Source: Sedimenticola sp.
GTDB taxonomy: Bacteria; Pseudomonadota; Gammaproteobacteria; Chromatiales; Chromatiaceae
Assembly (NCBI GenBank): GCA_026989135.1
Contig: JALSJZ010000186.1
Coordinates: forward strand, 1-33,738
Direction of reading: 5' to 3'
DNA: 33,738 bases
The position numbers were made by a program, and so were the translations under genes. The notes beneath the pieces are model-generated. The model saw only the letters and a list, made by a program, of their open reading frames with translations, did not search any database and was not told where the DNA came from. Below, piece after piece: positions 25,761-33,648 of this stretch (position 1 is its first letter; every line of letters begins with the position of its first letter).

Positions 25761-28499
25761 ATGGTTGAACCATTAAAAAAACCGAATTTTTTCTCTCGAA
25801 GGATCGCAAAGGGAGCCACTGTTGGCAGTGCGGTCGTTTTCTTCATTGTCGGTGTTTTTTTCTGGGCTGGTTTTAATACCGCCATGGAAGCCACCAATAC
25901 GATGGAGTTCTGTATTGGCTGTCACGAGATGGAGGAGAACGTCTATCAAGAGTATCTTCCCACCATCCACTACTCAAACCGTACAGGTGTGCGCGCGGGC
26001 TGTCCTGATTGCCACGTTCCCCGTCCCTGGATTGACAAGATGATCCGTAAGGTTCGAGCCAGCGGCGAGGTCTACCATAAGATTCTAGGCACGGTGGATA
26101 CCCCCGAGAAATTTGATGGCAAGCGCCTGCTTCTGGCCAAGCGCGTTTGGCACGACTTGAAATCGACGGACTCACGCGAGTGTCGGAACTGCCATAATTT
26201 TGAATCAATGAACCCCAAGTTTCAGAAGCCACGGGCGCGGAAACAGCATCTGAATGCCTTCAAAACCGGACAGACCTGCATCGACTGCCATAAGGGGCTT
26301 GCTCATAAGGATGTGCGCAAGAATCTTACAGAAGAGGAACTGGAAGTGCTGGAAGCGCCAAACCCGGATATGATTCGTGAAATACCACAGCTCTATCTTG
26401 ATGGTCTGGCTGAGGTTGAAAAAGCAGAGGCTGAAGCGAAGATCCAGAAACAGGCCGCCAAACTGAAAGAGCGTGCTGCCAAGAAGGCTGCTAAAGAGGC
26501 CGAGAAAGCACGCATTCAGAAGGCAGTGGCCGGAGCCCTTGCTGCTGCGGGTGGCAGTGGTGTTGCTGCAGCTGCTACAGGCGGCGTTGCTGGCCCTGAC
26601 TGGGATGACGTGCCTGTCCGTGAAATCAATATCTTCTACCCAGGCCAGGCATCTATGGAGTGGACATTAACGGGCAAAAACCATGGTGGTGCACGTGCCT
26701 TTACCAAAGGTGGCGACCGCTGCTTTGACTGCCATGATAATGAGGCGCTGGAGATGGGGCCGCGGATTGTTGGTGGCGCGCATGAAAATGTGACCGAACC
26801 TTCGGTTATTCCAGGCAAGCGAGGAGCCTTCCCTGTTCAGGTACAGGCCGCTCATAATGGCAAAAGCCTCTACCTGCGCTTCCAGTGGGAGGACGGTGAC
26901 CACACCCCAGCCCCATTTGTGGATGGTGGCAAAATGGATCCAGCCAACCCCATCAAGCTATCCGTCATGCTGGCTACCGACGATGTAAAATATGCCGCCC
27001 AAGCTGGCTGCTGGGGTACCTGCCACCATGACCTGAATGGTATGCCGCATCACCCAGAGGGCAAGGATGTCACCAAATACATCACCGAGAGCCGCACCAA
27101 GATTGAGATCAAAGGCAAGCGTGGCAAGAAGCGTGGTGGCTGGGATAAGCGTAAATCGGATGCCGAGATTCAAAGCGAGTTGAGTGCAGGACACTTCATG
27201 GAGCTCTTGCGGGTTAAATCAGGCGATGGAAAGACGGAAGATGGCTATGTCCTGGCAGATCGCGTGATGGAAGGTGGCCAAGGGCTGACAGCCAGTGCTA
27301 CGCTGGATGGCGGCACCTGGACGGTAGTGATGGAGCACAAACTGACCTCAGATAAGGGTGGGGATCTAAGCCTGGCGCTGGATAAGGTCTACAATCTGGG
27401 CTTTGCAATCCATGATGATTACACCAATGGCCGCTACCACCATGTCTCTTTAGGGTACAAGCTGGGTTTTGATAATGCGGAAGCAGAAGTCAATGCGGTT
27501 AAACGTGACATCAAAGCCGCTGCTGCATCAGCCGCCCCAGCGGCTGCCATAGGTGGTGGAGGCGGAGCTGCGGTTGCTGCAAATGTTGATTGGGATAAAG
27601 CCTCTGGCCGTGAAATCAACATCTTCTACCCAGGCCAGGCATCTATGGAGTGGACATTAACGGGTAAAAACCATGGTGGTGCACGTGCCTTTACCAAAGG
27701 TGGTGAGCGCTGCTTTGACTGCCATGATAATGAGGCGCTGGAGATGGGGCAGCGGATCGTTGGTGGCACGCATGAAAATGTGGCCGAACCAACGGTGATT
27801 CCGGGTAAGCGCGGAGCCTTCCCGGTTCAGGTACAGGCGGCTCATGATAAAGAGAACCTCTATCTGCGCTTTCAGTGGGAAGCCGGTGAACATACCCCGA
27901 CACCATTTGCAGATGGCGGCAAGATGGATCCGGAAAACCCTGTCAAGCTGGCCGTTATGTTGGCTACGGATGATGTGCAGTATGCCGCTCAAGCGGGTTG
28001 CTGGGGTACCTGCCACCACGACCTGAACGCCATGCCGCATCACCCAGAGGGCAAGGACGTTACCAAATACATCACCGAGAGCCGCACCAAGATTGAGATC
28101 AAAGGCAAGCGCGGTAAGAAACGGGGTGGCTGGGACAAACGCAAACCTGATGCCGAGATTCAAAGTGAGCTGGCAGCTGGCCACTTTATGGATCTCCTGC
28201 GAGTCAAGTCAGGTACAGGCCAGGTGGAGAACGGACACATCCTGGAGGATCGTATAATGGAAGGTGGCCAGGAGCTTTCTGCCAGTGCCATTCTGGATGG
28301 CGATACCTGGACAGTACTCATGCAGCGCAAACTCGCCTCTGACAAGCCAGGTGATTTAGGGCTGGCGCTGGATAAGGTCTATAACCTTAGCTTTGCAATC
28401 CATGATGATTATACTAACGGTCGCTATCACCATGTCTCTTTGGGTTATAGACTGGGCTTTGATAATGCCGAGAGTGAGGTCAATGCCATAGCCCAATAA
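25761..28499 (+). CDS. NapC/NirT-type tetraheme cytochrome fused to two ethylbenzene-dehydrogenase-like heme domains
   Basis: A 912-residue membrane-anchored multiheme protein. One membrane helix (about residues 20-42) is followed by a NapC/NirT-like domain with CIGCH (51-55), CPDCH (81-85), CRNCH (141-145) and CIDCH (173-177). A charged Ala/Lys/Glu helix (215-260) and Ala/Gly linker come next. Two tandem domains (287-580 and 617-910) resemble the cytochrome c-552/DMSO reductase-like heme-binding family. Each has CFDCH (321-325; 651-655), CWGTCH (417-422; 747-752, a CxxxCH motif) and AIHDDYTNGRYHHVSLG. Up to eight covalent hemes are possible. Family knowledge: NapC/NirT proteins oxidise quinol and pass electrons to periplasmic reductases. 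Position after the NirS-like gene suggests that partner. The frame is open upstream to 25680, but the ATG at 25761 precedes the expected N-terminus. Confidence 0.85.
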   Translation: MVEPLKKPNFFSRRIAKGATVGSAVVFFIVGVFFWAGFNTAMEATNTMEFCIGCHEMEENVYQEYLPTIHYSNRTGVRAGCPDCHVPRPWIDKMIRKVRASGEVYHKILGTVDTPEKFDGKRLLLAKRVWHDLKSTDSRECRNCHNFESMNPKFQKPRARKQHLNAFKTGQTCIDCHKGLAHKDVRKNLTEEELEVLEAPNPDMIREIPQLYLDGLAEVEKAEAEAKIQKQAAKLKERAAKKAAKEAEKARIQKAVAGALAAAGGSGVAAAATGGVAGPDWDDVPVREINIFYPGQASMEWTLTGKNHGGARAFTKGGDRCFDCHDNEALEMGPRIVGGAHENVTEPSVIPGKRGAFPVQVQAAHNGKSLYLRFQWEDGDHTPAPFVDGGKMDPANPIKLSVMLATDDVKYAAQAGCWGTCHHDLNGMPHHPEGKDVTKYITESRTKIEIKGKRGKKRGGWDKRKSDAEIQSELSAGHFMELLRVKSGDGKTEDGYVLADRVMEGGQGLTASATLDGGTWTVVMEHKLTSDKGGDLSLALDKVYNLGFAIHDDYTNGRYHHVSLGYKLGFDNAEAEVNAVKRDIKAAAASAAPAAAIGGGGGAAVAANVDWDKASGREINIFYPGQASMEWTLTGKNHGGARAFTKGGERCFDCHDNEALEMGQRIVGGTHENVAEPTVIPGKRGAFPVQVQAAHDKENLYLRFQWEAGEHTPTPFADGGKMDPENPVKLAVMLATDDVQYAAQAGCWGTCHHDLNAMPHHPEGKDVTKYITESRTKIEIKGKRGKKRGGWDKRKPDAEIQSELAAGHFMDLLRVKSGTGQVENGHILEDRIMEGGQELSASAILDGDTWTVLMQRKLASDKPGDLGLALDKVYNLSFAIHDDYTNGRYHHVSLGYRLGFDNAESEVNAIAQ
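26619..27500 (+). repeat. Internal duplication, copy 1 (882 bp)
   Basis: This segment and 27609-28490 are in-frame tandem copies, exactly 990 bases apart with no insertion or deletion between them. By hand count 43 of 294 residues differ (about 85% identity). The two CxxCH and CxxxCH sites are in the same positions in both copies. Long blocks, such as the one starting at the first GGCCAGGCATCTATGGAGTG, are nearly identical at base level. Confidence 0.95.
27609..28490 (+). repeat. Internal duplication, copy 2 (882 bp)
   Basis: Second copy of the ethylbenzene-dehydrogenase-like heme domain; see copy 1. The inter-copy linker (residues 581-616) is Ala/Gly-rich and similar in character, though not in sequence, to the linker before copy 1. 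This suggests two independently folding beads on flexible tethers. Confidence 0.95.
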
Positions 28500-28522
28500 C
28501 TGCGCAGGCGGTTGCTTTTACC

Positions 28523-28571
28523 AAGGCCCCACGATTGAGATTATGAATCGATCGTGGGGCTTTGATCTTTT
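28523..28571 (+). terminator. Rho-independent terminator after the multiheme gene
   Basis: AAGGCCCCACGAT pairs with ATCGTGGGGCTTT (one wobble) around a loop of about 15 bases, followed by TTTGATCTTTT. It lies about 24 bases after the stop codon and ends the island's plus-strand transcription. Confidence 0.78.
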
Positions 28572-29101
28572 GGGCTAAATGAGCTTCAGAGCATTCCCGC
28601 TAAGCTCTTGGAGTCTCCCTTCTCCTGACAATTCTAAATATCTCGCCCTCCCCGTCTGATTTGATTGTTTTTTTAAAGGGTCTATGCCCTATTGAGTGGG
28701 TAGCTCAGCTATTCTTTAGACGCAGAGAACACAGAGGCCACAGAGTTATCTTTAGAGTCAACAACACTCTTCACCCTGTAAACAGGGGGAGCTATCACCT
28801 GTAACTGATTCTCTTGCATGCGGTGAATTATGTTACAAAACATCATGTTAAACTGTAATTTCTTTTGCTATCAGCAGCGCAAAATCAAACCCTCAGAGGC
28901 TAAATCTCTGCGCTCTCTGTGGTCTCGGCAACTGCTCCTGCGTCGCCTAAAGCGCCTACTTTTGGTGCTCTACCACCTATGTCCATATAGGCGTCTGTGT
29001 CAATTCATTACCCACTCGATATGGCATAGACCCAAACTAAACTTTGTATGTGCATGCATGCAAATAGCCGCAGGTCAAAAGCATCCCATACCATCAGCTT
29101 G
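28572..29101. other. Gene-free stretch before mltB, mostly a repeat-like element
   Basis: No convincing gene was found here. One plus-strand open frame (28830-29177) runs into the 3' end of mltB, lacks a ribosome-binding site and has odd composition, so it is not called. Base composition is more AT-rich than the neighbours. Most of the stretch is the 28678-29033 inverted-repeat element listed separately. Confidence 0.7.
28678..29033. mobile_element. MITE-like 356-bp element with 25-bp imperfect inverted ends
   Basis: The ends GGGTCTATGCCCTATTGAGT (28678 onward, arm to 28702) and the complementary arm at 29009-29033 match at 22 of 25 positions. AAA flanks both ends and could be a short target duplication, but the flanks are A-rich, so this is weak. 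Inside is the stretch ACGCAGAGAACACAGAGG, and a related CTCTGCGCTCTCTGTGG occurs near 28906. No transposase is encoded. It is probably a non-autonomous element or a decayed insertion. Confidence 0.6.
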
Positions 29102-30124
29102 CTACGGGGCAGTGGCTTGCTGCGCATTGCGTAACGCAAGGATCTCCTGGCTCAATTGGAAGACAGCCATGGCGTAGAGGTTGCTGTGGTTATAACGGGT
29201 GATGACATAAAAATTGTGCAGCCCTGCCCAATACTCATTGCCGGTGCGGGTGGAGAGCTGGATCAGGCTGGCTGGAAGGTCGTCTGCGTAGTTATCGGCA
29301 ATCTGGATGCCTGCTGCTTTCAACTCTGCAATCTTGGTCTTGGGTGGCTTGGGTTTGGTGTTTTCCAGGGTGATCCATGCATCGTGACGAGCCGAGACCC
29401 CGGTGACGGGTGATGCAATGGGTGCGCCCGCTTTCCAGCCGTGGCGGGCAAAGTAGTTGGCCACGCTGCCAATCACATCGGCATCGCTATCCCAGAGGTC
29501 ACGGCGGTTGTCGCCGTCCATATCCACCGCATAGACGCGGTAGCTGGAGGGGATGAACTGTGGCTGCCCCATGGCACCGGCGTAGGAGCCCTTTACCTCC
29601 AGTGGGTCGAGTTTTTCATTCACTGCCAGTACCAGAAAATCCTCCAGCTGGGTGCGGCCAAAGCGTTTGCGTTCGGGGTAGTGAAAGGCCTGGGTGTAGA
29701 GCGAGTCGAGCACCCGGATCTTGCCGGGTCGTTTTCCGTAGTTGGTCTCTACCCCCACGACGGCGGCGAGCACCTCTTGAGCAATGCCAAACTGCTGCTC
29801 GGCCTGCGCAATCAGTGTGGCGTGGTCATTCCAGAATTTAAGGCCATTTTCCACCCGCCTTTGGGAGAGAAAGTTTTTGCGGTAGCGGTGCCAGGGCCAG
29901 GTGGCTTCGGCTGAATGCTTGAACTTGCTGCGGATCAGCTCCTCAAGATTCTCTGCCTTGGCCAGGATTCGAGTGACCTCGTCTGGGTTGAGGCTGTGGC
30001 GTGCTGCCACCTCATCTGCAAATTTCTGCACATCCGGGTTCAGTGCCGGGGTGGTGGCAAAGGCCGCAGGTGAGAGCAGCAGTCCGATGCTCAGCAGGGT
30101 TCCGATCCGATTGATGGGCTTCAT
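29102..30124 (-). CDS. mltB: Lytic murein transglycosylase B (MltB family)
   Basis: MltB cleaves peptidoglycan glycan strands to 1,6-anhydromuramic ends in the periplasm. The 340-residue protein has a Sec signal peptide (cleavage near AFA, residue 23) without a lipobox cysteine, so it is predicted soluble, unlike lipid-anchored E. coli MltB. Catalytic Glu126 is in VVGVETNYGKRPGK. The family motifs GSYAGAMGQPQFIPSSY and VDMDGDNRRDLWDS are present, and the C-terminal YNHSNLYAMAVFQLSQEI completes the domain. It lies 25 bases after rodA and is the last gene of the mre-mrd cluster. Confidence 0.95.
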   Translation of the reverse strand: MKPINRIGTLLSIGLLLSPAAFATTPALNPDVQKFADEVAARHSLNPDEVTRILAKAENLEELIRSKFKHSAEATWPWHRYRKNFLSQRRVENGLKFWNDHATLIAQAEQQFGIAQEVLAAVVGVETNYGKRPGKIRVLDSLYTQAFHYPERKRFGRTQLEDFLVLAVNEKLDPLEVKGSYAGAMGQPQFIPSSYRVYAVDMDGDNRRDLWDSDADVIGSVANYFARHGWKAGAPIASPVTGVSARHDAWITLENTKPKPPKTKIAELKAAGIQIADNYADDLPASLIQLSTRTGNEYWAGLHNFYVITRYNHSNLYAMAVFQLSQEILALRNAQQATAP

Positions 30125-30149
30125 TGGGGTGTACGCTCCGTAGATGAGG

Positions 30150-31289
30150 TCAGGTAGGTAACAGCTTACGATGGGTGTGAATGGACATGAGGATACCGAA
30201 TCCCGCCATAATGGTCACCAGTGATGTGCCGCCATAGCTTATCAGGGGCAGGGGTACGCCGACCACCGGCAGCAGGCCGGTTACCATGCCGGTGTTGACG
30301 AACAGATAGACGAAGACTACCAGGGTGAGCGCGCCGCCCAGCAGCCGGTCATAGCTGTCGTGGGCCTGGGTGGCGATATAGAGGCCACGCAGGATGATGA
30401 AAAGATAGATTGTCAGCAGCGCCAGAATGCCCACCAGGCCGAACTCTTCAGCCAGCACGGCAAAGATGAAATCGGTGGAGCTTTCGGGCAGAAAATCGAG
30501 GTGTGACTGGGTGCCGTTGAGCCACCCTTTGCCGTAGATGCCGCCAGAGCCAATCGCAATCTTCGACTGGATGATGTGGTATCCCGCGCCCAGTGGGTCA
30601 CTCTCCGGGTTGAGAAAAGTGAGCACCCGCTGGCGCTGGTAGTCGCGCATCAGATACCAGAGCGCCGGAGCCATGGCGGCCAGCAGTGCTACGAAACCAG
30701 CGATCAGCCGCCATTGCACACCGGCCAGAAAAAGTACGAAGATACCGGCACTGGCGATCAGCAGCGAGGTGCCCAGATCGGGTTGTTTGGCAATCATCAA
30801 GACCGGGATGATGATCAGCAGGCTGGCGATCAGCAGCCGTCGCCAGTCGGGAGGGAGGCGGGCAGAGGAGAGAAACCAGGCCACCATCATCGGCACCGCC
30901 AGCTTCATCAACTCTGAGGGTTGAAAGCGGAAAAAACCCAGATCCAGCCAGCGTTGGGCGCCCTTGCCGGTGTGTCCGAAGATCAGCACGGCAATCAGCA
31001 TCAGGATGCCAGCCCCGAACAGCCAGGGACTCCAGCGCCTGAGCTGCTGAGGCGGGATCTGTGCCATAACGACCATCACCACAAAGGCCAGCCCCAGCCG
31101 GATCAGTTGCCGCTCTACCTGGGCCATGCTCTGGTCACTGGCGCTGTAGAGCACGATCAGGCCAAAGCCACACAGCAGAACCAGCCCGCTGATGAGTGGC
31201 AGATCAAGGTGCAGCCAGGCCAGTGCGCCCTGCTGTTTGGCGGGGGTTGACTGGGTAAACTCCCGAGAGGGGGCAGAGCGGGGTATCAA
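30150..31289 (-). CDS. rodA: RodA, SEDS peptidoglycan glycosyltransferase
   Basis: RodA polymerises glycan strands for lateral wall growth together with PBP2. The 379-residue SEDS protein has about ten membrane helices. Family motifs include GKGAQRWLDLGFFRFQPSEL, MIAKQPDLGTSLL, LPESSTDFIFAVLAEEFG with the conserved catalytic-type Asp, and the C-terminal GVPLPLISYGGTSLV. The start overlaps the mrdA stop by four bases, consistent with the obligate RodA-PBP2 pair being made together. Confidence 0.97.
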   Translation of the reverse strand: MIPRSAPSREFTQSTPAKQQGALAWLHLDLPLISGLVLLCGFGLIVLYSASDQSMAQVERQLIRLGLAFVVMVVMAQIPPQQLRRWSPWLFGAGILMLIAVLIFGHTGKGAQRWLDLGFFRFQPSELMKLAVPMMVAWFLSSARLPPDWRRLLIASLLIIIPVLMIAKQPDLGTSLLIASAGIFVLFLAGVQWRLIAGFVALLAAMAPALWYLMRDYQRQRVLTFLNPESDPLGAGYHIIQSKIAIGSGGIYGKGWLNGTQSHLDFLPESSTDFIFAVLAEEFGLVGILALLTIYLFIILRGLYIATQAHDSYDRLLGGALTLVVFVYLFVNTGMVTGLLPVVGVPLPLISYGGTSLVTIMAGFGILMSIHTHRKLLPT

Positions 31290-33151
31290 GGCTGATCTCC
31301 TGGCGTGAGCTGTTTGTTGTCCAGCAGATAGTGATCCATAATGGTGCGGGCAATGGGTGCGGCGACTGCGCCGCCGTGGCCGCCGTGTTCGACGATAACG
31401 GCTATCGCAATCTGTGGCTCTTTGACCGGGGCAAAGGCGATAAAGAGTGCGTGGTCACGCATCTTCTCCGCCACCGTCTCTGCATCATACTCCTCATCCT
31501 GTTTTACCGTGAAGACCTGCGCGGTGCCGGTTTTGGCTGCAATCCGGTACTCCTCTGTGCGGATGTGCCGGGCCGTGCCCCGCACCCCTTCCACCACCTG
31601 GGTCATGGCAAAGATGATGTCATCCCAGTTTTTCTGGTTAATGGCCGGCAGCTGGGTCGGCTCGGGTTGCAGGGGTTTCTCTGTTTCAGATGGAGCCGTG
31701 CCGGTGATCTGCGCTACCACCCTGGGGGTTCTGAGAATCCCATGTGTTGCCAGCGTTGCAGTAGCACTGGCCAGCTGGAGCGGGGTGGTCAGAAAGTAGC
31801 CCTGCCCGATGCCGGTGATGAGGGTTTCGCCGGGGTACCAGGCAATGTTGCGCGTGCTCTCTTTCCACTCCCGTGAAGGGAGCAGGCCACGCAGCTCGCC
31901 GGTGATGTCGATCATACTCTTTTGCCCAAACCCAAAGGGGCGAAGAAAACGACTCATCTTGTCGATCCCCATATCATGGGCAAGATCGTAATAGTAGACA
32001 TCGCAGGATTCGACAATGGACTTCTCCATATCGGTGTAGCCATGCCCCTGCTTCTTCCAGTCGCGGTACCTGTGCTCGTGCTTGGGCAGCTGATAGAAAC
32101 CGGGGCAGAACTTCTTTTCTGTATAGGTGATGGTTCCTGTCTCCAGCCCGGCCAGCGCGACAAAGGGTTTGGTTGTAGAGCCGGGTGGATACTGGCCGCG
32201 TAGCGCCCGGTCAAAGAGCGGGTTGTCATCGGACTGCTGTAGTGCACTGTAGGCGGCTGAGCTGATCCCCTCTACAAACAGATTGGGGTTGAAGCCCGGC
32301 TTGCTGACCAGCGCCAGCACCCCGCCGGTATTGGGGTCGATGGCGACGGCCGCCCCATTTTTTTCGCCGAAGGCTTCGGCGGCTATCGCTTGCAGGCTGG
32401 CGTCTATGTGGAGATGGATATCCTGACCGGGTATGGGGGGGTAATTCTCCAGCACCCGGATGATGCGCCCCGTGGCATTGACCTCAACCTGCTGCATCCC
32501 CACCGTGCCGTGCAGGATATCCTCGTAGCTCTTCTCCAGCCCGGTTTTGCCGATATGGCTGGTGCCGGCATAGTTAGAGGTGTCGATACGCTCCAGCTCC
32601 TGCTGATTGATACGGGCGACATAGCCCACCAGATGTGCCATGGACTCCCCCTGCGGGTAGTTGCGCAGCAGCCGGGCCTGGATCTCCACCCCTGGAAAGC
32701 GGTGGCGGTTGACGGCAAAACGGGCCACCTCCCGCTCGTCAAGACGCACCCGGATGGGGATGCTGTCAAAGCGGCGTTTCTGCTTGCGCAGGCGATGGAA
32801 GCGTTTGAGGTTATCCTCGCTGATGGTGATGATCTTGGCCAGATCGGCCAGCGTCTGGTCAATATCCCTGACCTGCTCCGGGGTGATCTCCAGGCTGTGG
32901 GTTGGCAGGTTTTGCGCCAGAATTACACCGTTGCGGTCGTAGATCAGGCCGCGAGTGGGCGGCAGTGGCAGCAGCTTGACGCGGTTTTCATGAGAAAGCG
33001 TCGTAAAGTGGCTGTGGTTGGTGATCTGCAGATGAGCCAGCCGCAGCACCAGGGTGCCCAGCAAAATCAGCACGACAGCGGCCGATATGATGACGCGAGA
33101 GGTCAGGGTTCGGCTCTCTCTGACGTGATCCTTAAAGCTGGATTCAGGCAC
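31286..33151 (-). CDS. mrdA: Penicillin-binding protein 2 (PBP2, MrdA)
   Basis: PBP2 is the DD-transpeptidase of the elongasome. The 621-residue protein has an N-terminal membrane anchor (about residues 20-38), a pedestal domain beginning near ENRVKLLPLPPTRGLIYDRN, and a transpeptidase domain. The three active-site motifs are SxxK at Ser325-Lys328 (PPGSTTKPF), SxN-type SCD at 382-384 and KTG at 540-542 (AAKTGTAQ). SCD in place of SxN is usual for PBP2 proteins. It starts eight bases after the mreD stop. Confidence 0.98.
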   Translation of the reverse strand: MPESSFKDHVRESRTLTSRVIISAAVVLILLGTLVLRLAHLQITNHSHFTTLSHENRVKLLPLPPTRGLIYDRNGVILAQNLPTHSLEITPEQVRDIDQTLADLAKIITISEDNLKRFHRLRKQKRRFDSIPIRVRLDEREVARFAVNRHRFPGVEIQARLLRNYPQGESMAHLVGYVARINQQELERIDTSNYAGTSHIGKTGLEKSYEDILHGTVGMQQVEVNATGRIIRVLENYPPIPGQDIHLHIDASLQAIAAEAFGEKNGAAVAIDPNTGGVLALVSKPGFNPNLFVEGISSAAYSALQQSDDNPLFDRALRGQYPPGSTTKPFVALAGLETGTITYTEKKFCPGFYQLPKHEHRYRDWKKQGHGYTDMEKSIVESCDVYYYDLAHDMGIDKMSRFLRPFGFGQKSMIDITGELRGLLPSREWKESTRNIAWYPGETLITGIGQGYFLTTPLQLASATATLATHGILRTPRVVAQITGTAPSETEKPLQPEPTQLPAINQKNWDDIIFAMTQVVEGVRGTARHIRTEEYRIAAKTGTAQVFTVKQDEEYDAETVAEKMRDHALFIAFAPVKEPQIAIAVIVEHGGHGGAVAAPIARTIMDHYLLDNKQLTPGDQP

Positions 33152-33159
33152 GGGAACGA

Positions 33160-33648
33160 TCAGCTCACCTTAAATCGCCGCCGCAGATCCCGCAGGATGA
33201 TATAGATCCAGGGCCATAGCAGCATGCCAACAAAAGGGGACGCCCAATAGCTGAGTGCGGAGGCTGGTCGGTGTATCGCACCCATTACGATGGTGGAGAG
33301 CAGCTGCTCCAGCAGCAGCAGCAGCAGGACACCAACGGCCTGCTGCCAGAGTGGAAAGAGGCGTATGCGCTGATGCAGCTTGACGGTGATAAAGGCGGTG
33401 ATCGCCAGCTCCATGGCATGCTGCCCCAGCAGGGTATTGGTCATCACATCCACCAGCAGCCCCACGAACCAGCCAACCCCAACCCCGACACGCTGCGGGG
33501 CGGCCATGCACCAGTAGATGAGTACCAGCGAGTGCCACGACGGGCGGAAGGGGCGAATTGATTCGGGCAGTGGCAGGCTGGTCAGGATCAGTGCCAGCAC
33601 AAAAGTGGCAATGATGATGAGGCCGCCACGATGAGGTGTTACCGTCAT
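33160..33648 (-). CDS. mreD: Rod shape-determining protein MreD
   Basis: MreD is an integral membrane protein of the Rod complex, acting with MreC and RodA-PBP2. The 162-residue protein has five to six hydrophobic segments and the family pattern FRPSWHSLVLIYWCMAAPQR followed by GVGWFVGLLVDVMTNTLLGQ, with a basic C-terminus (LRDLRRRFKVS). Its ATG overlaps the mreC stop by four bases (ATGA). Sequence conservation in MreD is low, so the neighbours strengthen the call. Confidence 0.95.
   Translation of the reverse strand: MTVTPHRGGLIIIATFVLALILTSLPLPESIRPFRPSWHSLVLIYWCMAAPQRVGVGVGWFVGLLVDVMTNTLLGQHAMELAITAFITVKLHQRIRLFPLWQQAVGVLLLLLLEQLLSTIVMGAIHRPASALSYWASPFVGMLLWPWIYIILRDLRRRFKVS

Noticed and set aside
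28830-29177. A 115-codon plus-strand open frame
   Set aside because: It lies across the inverted-repeat element and the antisense end of mltB, has no ribosome-binding site and an implausible Arg/Leu/Cys-rich composition.
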